Source: Allofournierella massiliensis
GTDB taxonomy: Bacteria; Bacillota; Clostridia; Oscillospirales; Ruminococcaceae
NCBI RefSeq assembly: GCF_004345265.1
Contig: NZ_SLUM01000018.1
Coordinates: 21,490-85,489 of the forward strand
Length of the DNA stretch: 64,000 nt
Direction of reading: 5' to 3'
Shown one piece after another: positions 17,107-25,042 of the stretch (its first letter is position 1; every line of letters starts with the position of its first letter). A program made the translations under genes and the position numbers. The notes under the pieces are model-generated. The model saw only the letters and a program-made list of their open reading frames with translations, was not told the DNA's origin and searched no databases.

Positions 17107-17832
17107 GTGAATCAGACGCAGCATACCGAGGTGCAGAGCAGCGAAAATGCCACAGTCCAGAGCAGTGAGGCCATGCGGGTTGGGCTGCTGCTGGCGCTGA
17201 CAGGCGGCTTTCTGGACGCATATACCTATCTGGTGCGCGGGCATGTGTTCGCCAATGCCCAGACCGGTAACATCGTGATGATGGGGGTGGACATCGCCCA
17301 GGGCAACTGGTGGGGCGTGGGCCGATACCTGCTGCCGGTGCTGGCATTTGTTGCCGGTGTGCTGCTGGCCGAAACCATTCGCGCCCACGGCAAGGCGCAG
17401 GGCAGCGGCGTGCTGCACTGGCGGCAGTGGGTGCTGTGCATCGAGCTGGTGGTGCTGGCCGCAGTGAGCTTTATGCCGGTAAACGATATCTGGAACACGG
17501 TGGCCAACGTGTGCGTGTCCTTTGTCTGTTCGCTGCAGGTGCAGTCCTTCCGAAAGGTGCATGGCCGGGCTTACGCCACCACCATGTGTACCGGCAACCT
17601 GCGCAGCGGCACCGAACTGCTGGTGCAGTATCTCCACAGCGGAGACAGGGTTCTGCGCATGCACATGATCAATTATTATGGTGTAATTCTGGCCTTTCTG
17701 GTGGGTGCGGCCATCAGTGCGCTGGCGGTGGGGCCGCTGGGGGCAAAGGCCATCTGGCTGGGCTGTCTTGTGCTGGCGGTGGTGCTTGGCATGCTGTTCA
17801 GCAGCGAATGGGAGACCGTTGGCCCGGTGTAA
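17107..17832 (+). CDS. DUF1275 (YoaK-like) membrane protein
   Basis: A 241-residue inner-membrane protein with about six helices. The family block LTGGFLDAYTYLVRGHVFANAQTGN is split here over the first helix and loop, and a second conserved block, TTMCTGNLRSGTELLVQY, follows mid-protein. Function is unknown in the family; transport has been suggested. GTG at 17107 is preferred because AGGAGG stands 9 bases upstream and the residues ahead of it in the open frame lie in the promoter and leader. The first 20 residues are polar and Gln/Ser-rich. It has its own promoter and terminator. Confidence 0.87.
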   Translation: MNQTQHTEVQSSENATVQSSEAMRVGLLLALTGGFLDAYTYLVRGHVFANAQTGNIVMMGVDIAQGNWWGVGRYLLPVLAFVAGVLLAETIRAHGKAQGSGVLHWRQWVLCIELVVLAAVSFMPVNDIWNTVANVCVSFVCSLQVQSFRKVHGRAYATTMCTGNLRSGTELLVQYLHSGDRVLRMHMINYYGVILAFLVGAAISALAVGPLGAKAIWLGCLVLAVVLGMLFSSEWETVGPV

Positions 17833-17844
17833 AGAGAATATAAT

Positions 17845-17882
17845 AAAAAAGTTCCGTGTGCCTGGGCACACGGAACTTTTTT
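17845..17882. terminator. Bidirectional terminator
   Basis: AAAAAAGTTCCGTGTGCC and GGCACACGGAACTTTTTT form a near-perfect hairpin between convergent genes. Confidence 0.93.
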
Positions 17883-17894
17883 GTTTTGACAAGA

Positions 17895-18596
17895 TTACTG
17901 CTCGCCGTTTTTCCAGTCCACCCGCTTTTTGGGGGCGGCGGATTTTTTCCGGGCAGCCTCTGCACGCAGCTCCTCCAGCTTTTTCTGCTGGCGGGCGGCA
18001 TCCTCTTCCAGTTTGCGGGCCCGGCGGGCCTGCTTTTCCTGGGCGGCCTGCTGCAGCTTGCGGGCTTTCTCCGCGGCCTTCTCCTCCGCCGTCTTGCGGG
18101 CAGATGCGGCGCGGGTGGACTTTTGAGCCGGGCGCTCGGCGCTTTCCGGCGCTGCAGCCCAGCCCTGAGGCTCCGGGTCCGCTTTTGCGCTTTCCGGGGC
18201 AGCGGTTTGCGCTTCAGGCTCCGGCTGAGGCGGAATGAACACCGTGGCCTCCGGCCCGTTGACAGGCTCGGGCTCCGGAGCGGGCTCCGGCTCTTCCGGC
18301 TTTTGCTCCTCCGGCTCCGGTTCAGGCGCAGGCTCGTCCGGTTCCGGCTTCGTTTCCGGTTTTGGCTCCGGCTGGGGCAGTGCATCCAGCACCCGCTGTT
18401 TGCGCTGCATGTGGTGGAACCACAGGTTCGAGAAGAACAGGTACCACACAATAGCCAGCAGCAGCACCAGGCAGGCCATGGTGATCCGGTTTACCACCGG
18501 GTCAAAAAAAGTGCCCTGTTGGAACAGCCAGAATGCGGCTCCGATCACGCCTGTAAGCAGCAGGCTGAGCAGCAGCGTACGAATAAATTGTTTCAA
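17895..18596 (-). CDS. Two-helix membrane protein with Pro/Glu-rich linker and coiled coil
   Basis: A 233-residue protein I do not recognise. Two transmembrane helices (about residues 5-25 and 38-58) are followed by about 70 residues rich in Pro-Glu pairs (PEPKPETKPEPDEP type repeats) and then a highly charged Ala/Lys/Glu/Arg segment (about 145-225) likely to form a long cytoplasmic coiled coil. The TTG at 18596 is chosen because GAGG lies 7-8 bases upstream; the in-frame GTG at 18605 abuts that site. It follows upp by 41 bp on the same strand, so it may be the last gene of the tsaE operon. Confidence 0.7.
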   Translation of the reverse strand: MKQFIRTLLLSLLLTGVIGAAFWLFQQGTFFDPVVNRITMACLVLLLAIVWYLFFSNLWFHHMQRKQRVLDALPQPEPKPETKPEPDEPAPEPEPEEQKPEEPEPAPEPEPVNGPEATVFIPPQPEPEAQTAAPESAKADPEPQGWAAAPESAERPAQKSTRAASARKTAEEKAAEKARKLQQAAQEKQARRARKLEEDAARQQKKLEELRAEAARKKSAAPKKRVDWKNGEQ

Positions 18597-18637
18597 AGGG
18601 CACACCTCGTTTCCGCTTTGATTCGATGCAGGGAAAA

Positions 18638-19270
18638 TTACTTGGTGCCGAAGATGCGGTCGCCAGCATCGCCCAGGCCGGGGATGATGTAGCCGTTCTC
18701 GTTCAGCTTCTCATCCAGAGCGGCCACATAGATATCCACGTCGGGATGAGCGGCATGCAGGCGCTCCAGACCTTCGGGAGCGGCGATGATGGCCAGGAAC
18801 TTGATGCTCTTGGCGCCGCGCTTCTTGATCTGGGCAATGGCGTCCACGGCGCTGCCGCCGGTGGCCAGCATGGGATCCAGCACCATTACGTCACGCTCGG
18901 CAATGTCGCTGGGCAGCTTGCAGTAGTATTCCACAGGCTCCAGAGTTTCCTCGTTGCGGTACAGGCCGATGTGACCAACCTTGGCAGCGGGCAGCAGGGT
19001 CAGCATGCCGTCCACCATGCCCAGGCCGGCGCGCAGGATGGGCACCAGAGCCAGCTTGCGGCCGCTCAGCACGCGGGTCTTGGCGATGGCCACGGGGGTC
19101 TCGATCTCCACCTCTTCGGTGGGCAGGTCACGGGTGGCCTCGTAGCACAGCAGCATGGCCAGCTCGCTTACCAGCTCCTTGAACTCCTTGGTGCCGGTGT
19201 TCCGGTCACGCAGGTGGCTCACCTTGTGCTGTACCAGGGGATGATCCAGGATCATGGGATTCTTACTCAT
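18638..19270 (-). CDS. upp: Uracil phosphoribosyltransferase
   Basis: Salvages uracil to UMP with PRPP. The 210-residue protein carries the PRPP-binding loop [14 protein letters not shown], the uracil-binding C-terminal segment [18 protein letters not shown] and the N-terminal [13 protein letters not shown] motif, all canonical. AAGGAG precedes the ATG. It lies 63 bp downstream of rpiB in the same direction, so ribose-5-phosphate isomerisation, which feeds PRPP, and uracil salvage are adjacent. Confidence 0.96.
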   Translation of the reverse strand: MSKNPMILDHPLVQHKVSHLRDRNTGTKEFKELVSELAMLLCYEATRDLPTEEVEIETPVAIAKTRVLSGRKLALVPILRAGLGMVDGMLTLLPAAKVGHIGLYRNEETLEPVEYYCKLPSDIAERDVMVLDPMLATGGSAVDAIAQIKKRGAKSIKFLAIIAAPEGLERLHAAHPDVDIYVAALDEKLNENGYIIPGLGDAGDRIFGTK

Positions 19271-19333
19271 TGTTAACCGCTCCTTATTTATTGTGATTGA
19301 TAAATTGCCGATGGTTGAAGCTGCAAAAACAGC

Positions 19334-19780
19334 TCAGGTGTTTTCCAGAGCCATCATCTTGTCGATCCGGCGCTGGTGCCGCCCACCCTCGAAGGGGGTG
19401 TTCAGGAACAGATCCACCAGATAGATGCCCAGACCAGGGCCCACCACGCGGCCGCCCATGCACAGGGCGTTGGCGTCGTTGTGGCGGCGGGTGTATTCCG
19501 CGCTGAAGGCGTCGCTGCAGCAGCAGGCGCGGATGCCGTGGATCTTGTTGGCACTCATGCTGATGCCCACGCCGGTGCCGCAGAACAGCAGCGCCTTGTC
19601 GCATTCGCCGGCAACCACCGCACGGCAGGCGGCCTCGGCCATATCCGGGTAATCGCAGGCTTCGCCGGTGTAGCTGCCGAAATCCTTGTAGGCAACACCG
19701 ATCTCATCCAGATGCTTACGGATGGCTTCCTTCAGTTCGTAGCCGCCATGGTCGGCGGCAAGGGCAACGGGTTTGGTCAT
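19334..19780 (-). CDS. rpiB: Ribose-5-phosphate isomerase B
   Basis: Interconverts ribulose 5-phosphate and ribose 5-phosphate. The 148-residue protein has the LAADHGGYELK start, the DFGSYTGEACDYPD block, the active-site cysteine in LLFCGTGVGISMSANK, and HNDANALCMGGR. The ATG at 19780 overlaps the tsaB stop as ATGA and is preceded by AAAGGAG, so the pair is translationally coupled. Some RpiB homologues act on other aldose phosphates; context gives no reason to prefer that. Confidence 0.95.
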   Translation of the reverse strand: MTKPVALAADHGGYELKEAIRKHLDEIGVAYKDFGSYTGEACDYPDMAEAACRAVVAGECDKALLFCGTGVGISMSANKIHGIRACCCSDAFSAEYTRRHNDANALCMGGRVVGPGLGIYLVDLFLNTPFEGGRHQRRIDKMMALENT

Positions 19781-20481
19781 GGCATCGATTCTCCTTTGAT
19801 GCGGGCCTGGCGCTCCCGTTCCGCCTGGCTCAGCCGCAGATAGCTGGGCAGAAGCCGGGCAGGGGGTACGCAAAGACCCTTTTGATTCATTTCCAGTGCC
19901 GCGAGGCAGACCGCGCTGGCCCGGGGCCGCTGCAAGGCGGGCGGGCAGGGCAGAACCCCCGGCAAAGAGCCGTACCTATTATAGCACAGGGCGGCCCCGT
20001 CACCAACAAAAAACACCGGCTTTTTGCAATTTTGCAAAAATTCGTCCATATCCTCCAGCCCGGCGGCGGCGTCCGGCACAAGGCGGGCGTGGCCGGGGGC
20101 CAGATCGAAGGCTGCCCAGTACACCTGGCCGCGGCGGGCGTCCAGCGCGCTGATCACAGTACCCTCGCCCACAAAGCTGTAAGCCAGCGCCTCCAGCGTG
20201 GAGACCGGCGCACAGGGCGCTCCGGTGCAGAAGGCCAGCCCCTTCACTGCCGCGAGGCCGATGCGCAGCCCGGTGAAGCTGCCCGGCCCGGCGCACACGC
20301 CCCAGAGCTCCACGTCCGCGGGGGTCAGGCCGGTGGCCTTGAATGCCGCGTCCACCAGCGGCATCAGGGTTTCGCTGTGGGTCAGGCCCGCGTCCTGATA
20401 GCACTCATACAGCAGCTGGCCGTCCCGCATCAGGGCCACACTCACGGTGCGGCCGGCGGTGTCCATTCCGAAAACGGTCAC
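19777..20481 (-). CDS. tsaB: tRNA threonylcarbamoyladenosine biosynthesis protein TsaB
   Basis: An ASKHA-fold partner of TsaD and TsaE in t6A37 tRNA modification. The 234-residue protein starts VTVFGMDTAGRTVSVALM (phosphate-loop-like), and contains THSETLMPLVD and GVCAGPGSFTGLRIGLAAVKGLA, the strongly conserved TsaB block. GTG at 20481 overlaps the tsaE stop as GTGA. The rimI and tsaD genes that often follow are absent; rpiB takes their place. An ATG at 20466 is an alternative start. Confidence 0.92.
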   Translation of the reverse strand: MTVFGMDTAGRTVSVALMRDGQLLYECYQDAGLTHSETLMPLVDAAFKATGLTPADVELWGVCAGPGSFTGLRIGLAAVKGLAFCTGAPCAPVSTLEALAYSFVGEGTVISALDARRGQVYWAAFDLAPGHARLVPDAAAGLEDMDEFLQNCKKPVFFVGDGAALCYNRYGSLPGVLPCPPALQRPRASAVCLAALEMNQKGLCVPPARLLPSYLRLSQAERERQARIKGESMP

Positions 20482-20903
20482 AGGCTCACCCCCTCGATGG
20501 AAATGCGCCGGCTCTCCGGCCCGGTGACCTGAATGTCCACGGTGACCGGATGCTCCAGCGCCAGCAGAGCGGCGAAGTTCTCGCTCCACTCGGCGGCCAC
20601 CACCGCGCCCTGATCCAGATAGTCGTAGAAGCCGGCGGCGTTCAGGTCCTCCTCGGTGGAGATGCGGTACAGGTCAAAATGGGCCAGCGGCCGGGGGCCC
20701 CGGTAATAATTCACGATGGCGAAGGTGGGGCTGCTCACCGGATCGGTGCAGCCAAGGCCTTTGGCAAGCCCCTCGGTGAAGGCGGTCTTGCCCGCGCCCA
20801 GCCCGCCGGTGAAGCACACCAGACTGCCGGGGGCAAGGCGGCCGGCCAGCCGCTCGCCCAGAGCCACGGTCTCGGCGCGGCTGGCGGTGTTGAAGATGGC
20901 CAT
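20478..20903 (-). CDS. tsaE: tRNA threonylcarbamoyladenosine biosynthesis ATPase TsaE
   Basis: A small P-loop ATPase needed for t6A synthesis. The 141-residue protein has Walker A GGLGAGKTAF, the SSPTFAIVNYY switch region, HFDLYR and a C-terminal AAEWSEN segment. The ATG at 20903 is preferred: AAGGAG is 10 bases upstream, while an earlier out-of-frame ATG at 20910 is too close to it. The long open frame upstream is fortuitous and crosses a repeat element. First gene of a tsaE-tsaB-rpiB-upp run. Confidence 0.93.
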   Translation of the reverse strand: MAIFNTASRAETVALGERLAGRLAPGSLVCFTGGLGAGKTAFTEGLAKGLGCTDPVSSPTFAIVNYYRGPRPLAHFDLYRISTEEDLNAAGFYDYLDQGAVVAAEWSENFAALLALEHPVTVDIQVTGPESRRISIEGVSL

Positions 20904-21026
20904 GAAACATTTGCTCCTTAACGATGGGATTCCGGCCGGGGCAGGCAAAGAAGCCCGCCGGCCGTGAAATAAAACGGGATGCAGCCTCGTTTTCATAAAA
21001 GAAACACGAAAAACATGCATACTTAC

Positions 21027-21198
21027 GGCAGCACTGCATAATTTCAGGTGGTGGAGCACGCCGGAAAATTTTTTGCGATACGAACCAAAAAGCACAGCCA
21101 ATCCTTGGTGGATTGGCGAGCATTTTTGGAAAGTATCACGGGAAATTTTGGCGGGATACGCCGCCTGAGGTGCTAGCCGTAAATTGTGCAATGCTGCA
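21027..21198 (+). repeat. Interspersed repeat, full copy 2
   Basis: 172 bp between GGCAGCACTGCATAATTT and AAATTGTGCAATGCTGCA. A central CCAATCC-TTGGT-GGATTGG hairpin is perfect here. It lies between divergent tsaE (-) and the RodA-like gene (+), in a 442-bp gap that otherwise holds only the downstream direct repeats and promoter. Confidence 0.85.
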
Positions 21199-21226
21199 TT
21201 GTAATAAGTATACTCAATCAACCCCT

Positions 21227-21263
21227 AAAGTTCAACACAATCAGCCCCCAAAGTTCAACACAA
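21227..21263 (+). promoter_or_regulatory. Tandem 14-bp direct repeats upstream of the RodA-like promoter
   Basis: AAAGTTCAACACAA occurs at 21227-21240 and 21250-21263, 23 bp apart, ending 16 bp before the -35 box. This resembles an activator or repressor operator; the binding protein is unknown. Confidence 0.5.
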
Positions 21264-21279
21264 AGCCGTGGGGAAATGA

Positions 21280-21308
21280 TTGTCAGCCGCCCTCAACTGG
21301 GCTATAAT
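21280..21308 (+). promoter_or_regulatory. Promoter of the RodA-like gene
   Basis: TTGTCA (21280-21285) and TATAAT (21303-21308) with 17-bp spacing. Confidence 0.88.
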
Positions 21309-21345
21309 AAGAAAACACAAAGGCAAATACAGAAGGAGCCATGGA

Positions 21346-22533
21346 ATGTTCAAGATCATTCGTCAATATATAAAAGCCACCGACTGGTTTTATCTTTTGC
21401 TGTGCGTGTGCTGCTCCACCCTCAGCGTGATCACCCTCATCAGCATCGGCATGGACAACGGCGGCTTTGCTGTGGATTCGTTCACCGGCGAGATTACCGG
21501 CCTGGGCAATTACCGGGATGCGATGATGCAGGCGGCAGCCAGCCTGCTGGGACTGCTCTGTGCGGTGATGCTCTCCTGCATCGACTACCGGGGCCTGGCC
21601 AAGATCTGGCCGGTGCATGTGACCATCACATGGGGGCTTGTGCTGCTCACCCTGACCCGACTCTCCATCGGGCCCATCGAACTGGGATATGCGCCCAGCA
21701 ACACCGATAACCACAGCTGGATTCTGTTCGGCCCGCTGAGCCTTCAGCCCACCGAGCTGGCCAAAATCAGCTTTATCCTCACCTTCGCCATGCACCTGGA
21801 CAATGTGCGCGAACACATCAACGAGCCCAAGGTGCTGGCCAAGCTGCTTTTGCACATTCTGGTGCCGGTGGGTATCATCCACATTCAGGGCGACGACGGC
21901 ACCGGCATTGTGTTTGCCACCATGGGCTGCATGATGCTGTTTGCGGCGGGCCTTTCCTGGAAATACATCCTCAGTGCCATTGCGCTGGGCTCGGCGGGGC
22001 TTGCGGCGATCCTGAACTTCTTCCCGGATCAGCTCAAGGGTTATCAGGTGGACCGGATCATGGCTCTGTTCTATCCGGATGATCCCCAGTATCGGGACAT
22101 TATGCAGCAGCAGAAGGGCGGCCGGGTTTCCATCGGTTCGGGTCAGATCTTCGGCAACGGATTTTTCCACGATGACCACTCCTATGTGATCAACGCCCAG
22201 GACGACTTTATCTTCAGCTACATGGCCCAGTGCATCGGCTTTGTGGGCTGCGCGGTGGTGCTGGCGCTTCTGTTCGGCATCGCCATCCGCACCCTGATCA
22301 CCGGCCTGCGCAGCGAGGACCACATCGGCACCTATATCTGTGTGGGCGTATTCGCGGCCATGGCCTGGCAGATCATCATCAATCTGGGCATGAACACCAT
22401 GCTGCTGCCGGTCATCGGCGTCACGCTGCCCTTCTTTTCGGCGGGCGGCAGCAGCGCACTGATGATGTACCTGTGTGTGGGGCTGGTTACCAGTGTTTAC
22501 ATGCACAACAAAAAACGCCTGTTCAGCGACTGA
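21346..22533 (+). CDS. RodA/FtsW/SpoVE-family peptidoglycan polymerase
   Basis: A SEDS glycosyltransferase that polymerises lipid II into glycan strands in the membrane, normally with a class B PBP. The 395-residue protein has about ten helices, the loop segment HSYVINAQDDFIFSYMAQ (matching the conserved DFIF motif) and the C-terminal signature LLPVIGVTLPFFSAGGSS. ATG at 21346 follows AAGGAG; an out-of-frame ATG at 21341 is ignored. RodA is more likely than FtsW from the absence of division genes nearby, but the split is not secure. It has its own promoter and terminator. Confidence 0.88.
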   Translation: MFKIIRQYIKATDWFYLLLCVCCSTLSVITLISIGMDNGGFAVDSFTGEITGLGNYRDAMMQAAASLLGLLCAVMLSCIDYRGLAKIWPVHVTITWGLVLLTLTRLSIGPIELGYAPSNTDNHSWILFGPLSLQPTELAKISFILTFAMHLDNVREHINEPKVLAKLLLHILVPVGIIHIQGDDGTGIVFATMGCMMLFAAGLSWKYILSAIALGSAGLAAILNFFPDQLKGYQVDRIMALFYPDDPQYRDIMQQQKGGRVSIGSGQIFGNGFFHDDHSYVINAQDDFIFSYMAQCIGFVGCAVVLALLFGIAIRTLITGLRSEDHIGTYICVGVFAAMAWQIIINLGMNTMLLPVIGVTLPFFSAGGSSALMMYLCVGLVTSVYMHNKKRLFSD

Positions 22534-22552
22534 GCCGGCCAGACAGAAAAAC

Positions 22553-22596
22553 AAACCGCCCGCTGTGTGCAGCCAAAGCACACGGCGGGCGGTTTT
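22553..22596. terminator. Bidirectional terminator
   Basis: ACCGCCCGCTGTGTGC and GCACACGGCGGGCGGT stem with flanking A/T tracts, between the RodA-like gene and the convergent lysR gene. Confidence 0.92.
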
Positions 22597-22612
22597 TGTG
22601 TCATTTCCTGTG

Positions 22613-23518
22613 TTATTCCAGAGACTGCGGGGCGCGGTAGAACTCCCGAACAAAGGCGGAAAAACGCAGGCTGTCCGCATTGGCGTGGCGGGGCAGCAGA
22701 AGATACAGGTTCCGCTCGGCGCTGCCCGGCGGCAGCGGAAAGGCCAGCAGCCGTTTTTCCGCCACGAAATCCCGCACCGCCTTTTCCGACACGATGGATA
22801 CCCCCAGCCCGCCGGATACCAGATTCTTGATGGATTCCTGATCGTTCACCCGGGCGGTGACCCGCAGCTCGCTTTCCCGAAGACCCATCTGGGCCAGAAA
22901 GCGGTCGGCGCTTTTCTGGCTGCCGCTGCCCGCCTCCCGCAGAATGATGGGTTCGGCCAGCAGCTCGGGCAGGGCGGCCTCTCCCTGGGATTGAAGCGCC
23001 AGAAACCGGCGGCTCACCGGGGTGATCAGCACCATCCGGTCCCGAAAAAAGGGCTCGCAGCGGATGGACTCGTCCTGGCAGGGCATGCCGCTCATGCCCA
23101 CGTCGAACAATCCCTCCGCCACCCCCTGAATCACCTGGCGGCTGTCGCTCTGGTGCACCACGAAATAGCTGCCCGGATTCTCTTTCCCGTAGCGGGGCAG
23201 CACCTCCGGCAGGATGTAGGCCGAGGGGATGGTGGAAGCCCCCAGCTGGATGATATGCTGGTCGCTCTGCCGCCAGCGCTGCAGCAGGTTGTCCTGCAAT
23301 TCCAGCATCCGGCAGGCGCATTCGTACAGCTCCTGTCCCCGGGGCGTGACCTGCAGATTCTTGGTGTCCCGCAGAAGGAGCTGGGTGTTCAGCTCCTCCT
23401 CCAGCGCCCGGATGTGGGTGCTGATGGTGGGCTGGGAAAGATAGGTGTTCTCCGCCGCCCGGGTGAAGCTGCCATAGCGCACCACCGCCGCGAAGGAGCG
23501 CAGCTGCTTAAGCTCCAT
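22613..23518 (-). CDS. LysR-type regulator, probably of selenium metabolism
   Basis: A 301-residue LTTR. The N-terminal winged helix is MELKQLRSFAAVVRYGSFT then AAENTYLSQPTISTHIRALE; the effector domain follows from about residue 90. It overlaps the end of the cysteine desulfurase gene by 11 bp with a perfect GGAGGTGAT ribosome site, so both are co-translated. Position opposite yedE and selD suggests it is the selenium-associated LysR seen with these families. It probably binds the dyad at 24764-24788. CysB/CysL-like control of sulfur genes is the main alternative. Confidence 0.86.
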   Translation of the reverse strand: MELKQLRSFAAVVRYGSFTRAAENTYLSQPTISTHIRALEEELNTQLLLRDTKNLQVTPRGQELYECACRMLELQDNLLQRWRQSDQHIIQLGASTIPSAYILPEVLPRYGKENPGSYFVVHQSDSRQVIQGVAEGLFDVGMSGMPCQDESIRCEPFFRDRMVLITPVSRRFLALQSQGEAALPELLAEPIILREAGSGSQKSADRFLAQMGLRESELRVTARVNDQESIKNLVSGGLGVSIVSEKAVRDFVAEKRLLAFPLPPGSAERNLYLLLPRHANADSLRFSAFVREFYRAPQSLE

Positions 23519-24671
23519 GAACAATCACCTCCAGCGCGGCCAGGGCCGCGTCCACGTCCGCTTCGGTGCTGAAGGCTCCGAAGGAAAACCGGATGGTTCC
23601 GGCGGGCCAGGTGCCCAGACTTTTGTGGGCGGAAGGGGCGCAGTGCAGCCCCACCCGGGTCTGGATACCGAATTCACTGTCCAGCCGGTAGGCCACTTCG
23701 GCCATCTCGTGGCGGGGTGTCTGGATGGACACCACGCCGGTGCGGCCTTCCAGACCCCGCTTGCCCGCCAGCCGCACAAGGCCCTCGGCCTCCAGCGAAG
23801 CCAGCCCGGCCAGAAACCGGCCGGTGAGCGCCAGCTCATGGGCCAGCACCGCCCCCTCCGGCTGCTGCCCCAGCCACAAAAGCCCCTGCCGCAACCCCAG
23901 AATGCCCGGCAGATTCAGAGTACCCGGCTCGAACCGGTCGGGCAGGAAAGCGGGAATCTCCTCGGTATGGCTCAGGCTGCCGGTGCCGCCGCTGAGCAGC
24001 GGGTCCAGCTTCTGTTCCAGCCCCTCGGCCAGCACAAGGCCGCCGGTGCCCTGGGGCCCCAGCAGCCCCTTGTGGCCGGTGAAGGCCACCGCGTCGATGA
24101 AATCCTCCGTCATGGAGATGGGCAGCACCCCGGCGGTCTGGGCGGCGTCCACAAAAAAGCGCAGCCGATGGCGGCGGCAGATTTCGCCCACCTGCCGGAT
24201 GGGTATCACGGTGCCGCACACGTTGCTGGCGTGGGTCAGAATCACCGCCCGGGTATTCGGGCGGATCAGCCCCTCCATCGCTTCGATGCAGAGCGAGCCG
24301 TCTGCCCGGCAGGGAATGCGGGAAAACTCCACCCCGTGGGCGGTCATCTGCACCAGCGGGCGCATCACCGCGTTGTGCTCCATGGCCGAGACCAGCACAT
24401 GATCCCCCGGGTGCAGAAAGCCCTTGATGAGCAGGTTCAGGCTTTCGGTCACATTTTTTGTGAAGATCACGTTTTTGCAGTCCGGCCCGTCGAACAGCTC
24501 GCACAAAAGCTGGCGGGTCTCGAACACCTGTTCCTCGGTATCGTAGGCGGTCTGGTAGCCGCCCCGGTTGATGTTGCAGCCCCCGTTGGTCATGTAATCG
24601 AACACCGCCCCGGCCACCTGAGGCGGCTTGGGAAAGCTGGTGGCGGCATTGTCCAGATAAATGCGCGGCAT
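23508..24671 (-). CDS. Cysteine desulfurase-family PLP enzyme
   Basis: A 387-residue class V aminotransferase-fold protein of the cysteine desulfurase/selenocysteine lyase group. The start MPRIYLDNAATSFPKP, VSAMEHNAVMRP, DAAQTAGVLPI, the PLP lysine in FTGHKGLLGPQG and the catalytic cysteine loop RVGLHCAPSAHKSLGT are visible. It can release sulfur or selenium from cysteine or selenocysteine as a persulfide or perselenide. ATG at 24671 has GGGAGGA upstream. It leads an operon with the LysR gene and faces the yedE-selD operon, so delivery of selenium to SelD is the likely job. Confidence 0.88.
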   Translation of the reverse strand: MPRIYLDNAATSFPKPPQVAGAVFDYMTNGGCNINRGGYQTAYDTEEQVFETRQLLCELFDGPDCKNVIFTKNVTESLNLLIKGFLHPGDHVLVSAMEHNAVMRPLVQMTAHGVEFSRIPCRADGSLCIEAMEGLIRPNTRAVILTHASNVCGTVIPIRQVGEICRRHRLRFFVDAAQTAGVLPISMTEDFIDAVAFTGHKGLLGPQGTGGLVLAEGLEQKLDPLLSGGTGSLSHTEEIPAFLPDRFEPGTLNLPGILGLRQGLLWLGQQPEGAVLAHELALTGRFLAGLASLEAEGLVRLAGKRGLEGRTGVVSIQTPRHEMAEVAYRLDSEFGIQTRVGLHCAPSAHKSLGTWPAGTIRFSFGAFSTEADVDAALAALEVIVHGA

Positions 24672-24711
24672 GGTCGCGTCCTCCCTCTGTTCCGGTGTAT
24701 GATCTGCTTCC

Positions 24712-24740
24712 AGCATACCACAGGTATAGCCGCGGTACAA
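24712..24740 (-). promoter_or_regulatory. Promoter of the cysteine desulfurase-lysR operon
   Basis: On the minus strand TTGTAC (24740-24735) and TATGCT (24717-24712), 17-bp spacer. Confidence 0.83.
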
Positions 24741-24763
24741 TTGATTTATTAAGATAATGGATA

Positions 24764-24788
24764 AATCTATTAATTGGATTAATAGATT
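24764..24788. promoter_or_regulatory. Perfect 11-bp dyad, candidate LysR operator
   Basis: AATCTATTAAT-TGG-ATTAATAGATT is a perfect inverted repeat in an AT-rich island between the two divergent selenium promoters. It fits the T-N11-A dyad layout of LysR-type binding sites. Binding is inferred. Confidence 0.72.
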
Positions 24789-24791
24789 CTA

Positions 24792-24821
24792 TTGGAAAAC
24801 AAAAGTATTACTCTTTATAAT
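24792..24821 (+). promoter_or_regulatory. Promoter of the yedE-selD operon
   Basis: TTGGAA (24792-24797) and TATAAT (24816-24821), 18-bp spacer, 3 bp downstream of the dyad. The transcript would carry the whole repeat copy 3 in its leader. Confidence 0.72.
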
Positions 24822-24841
24822 TGGAAACAGGAGAACCCCAA

Positions 24842-25012
24842 GGCAGCACCGCATAATTTCGGGTGGTGGAGCGCGCCGGAAAATTTTCGTGAGATGAACC
24901 AAAAAGCACAACTAATCCTTGGTGGATTGGCGCGCATTTTTGGAAAATATCACGGAAATTTTGGGCGTGATACGCCGCCTGAGCCGTTAGGCGTGAATTG
25001 TGCGGTGTTGCC
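24842..25012 (+). repeat. Interspersed repeat, full copy 3 (in yedE leader)
   Basis: 171 bp bounded by GGCAGCACCGCATAATTTC and GAATTGTGCGGTGTTGCC. It sits between the yedE promoter and its ribosome site. An AGGAG at about 24829, stranded before the element, hints at insertion into an older leader. Confidence 0.87.
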
Positions 25013-25042
25013 CAAAAAAAGAAAAGTGAGGGATCGTTTGGT

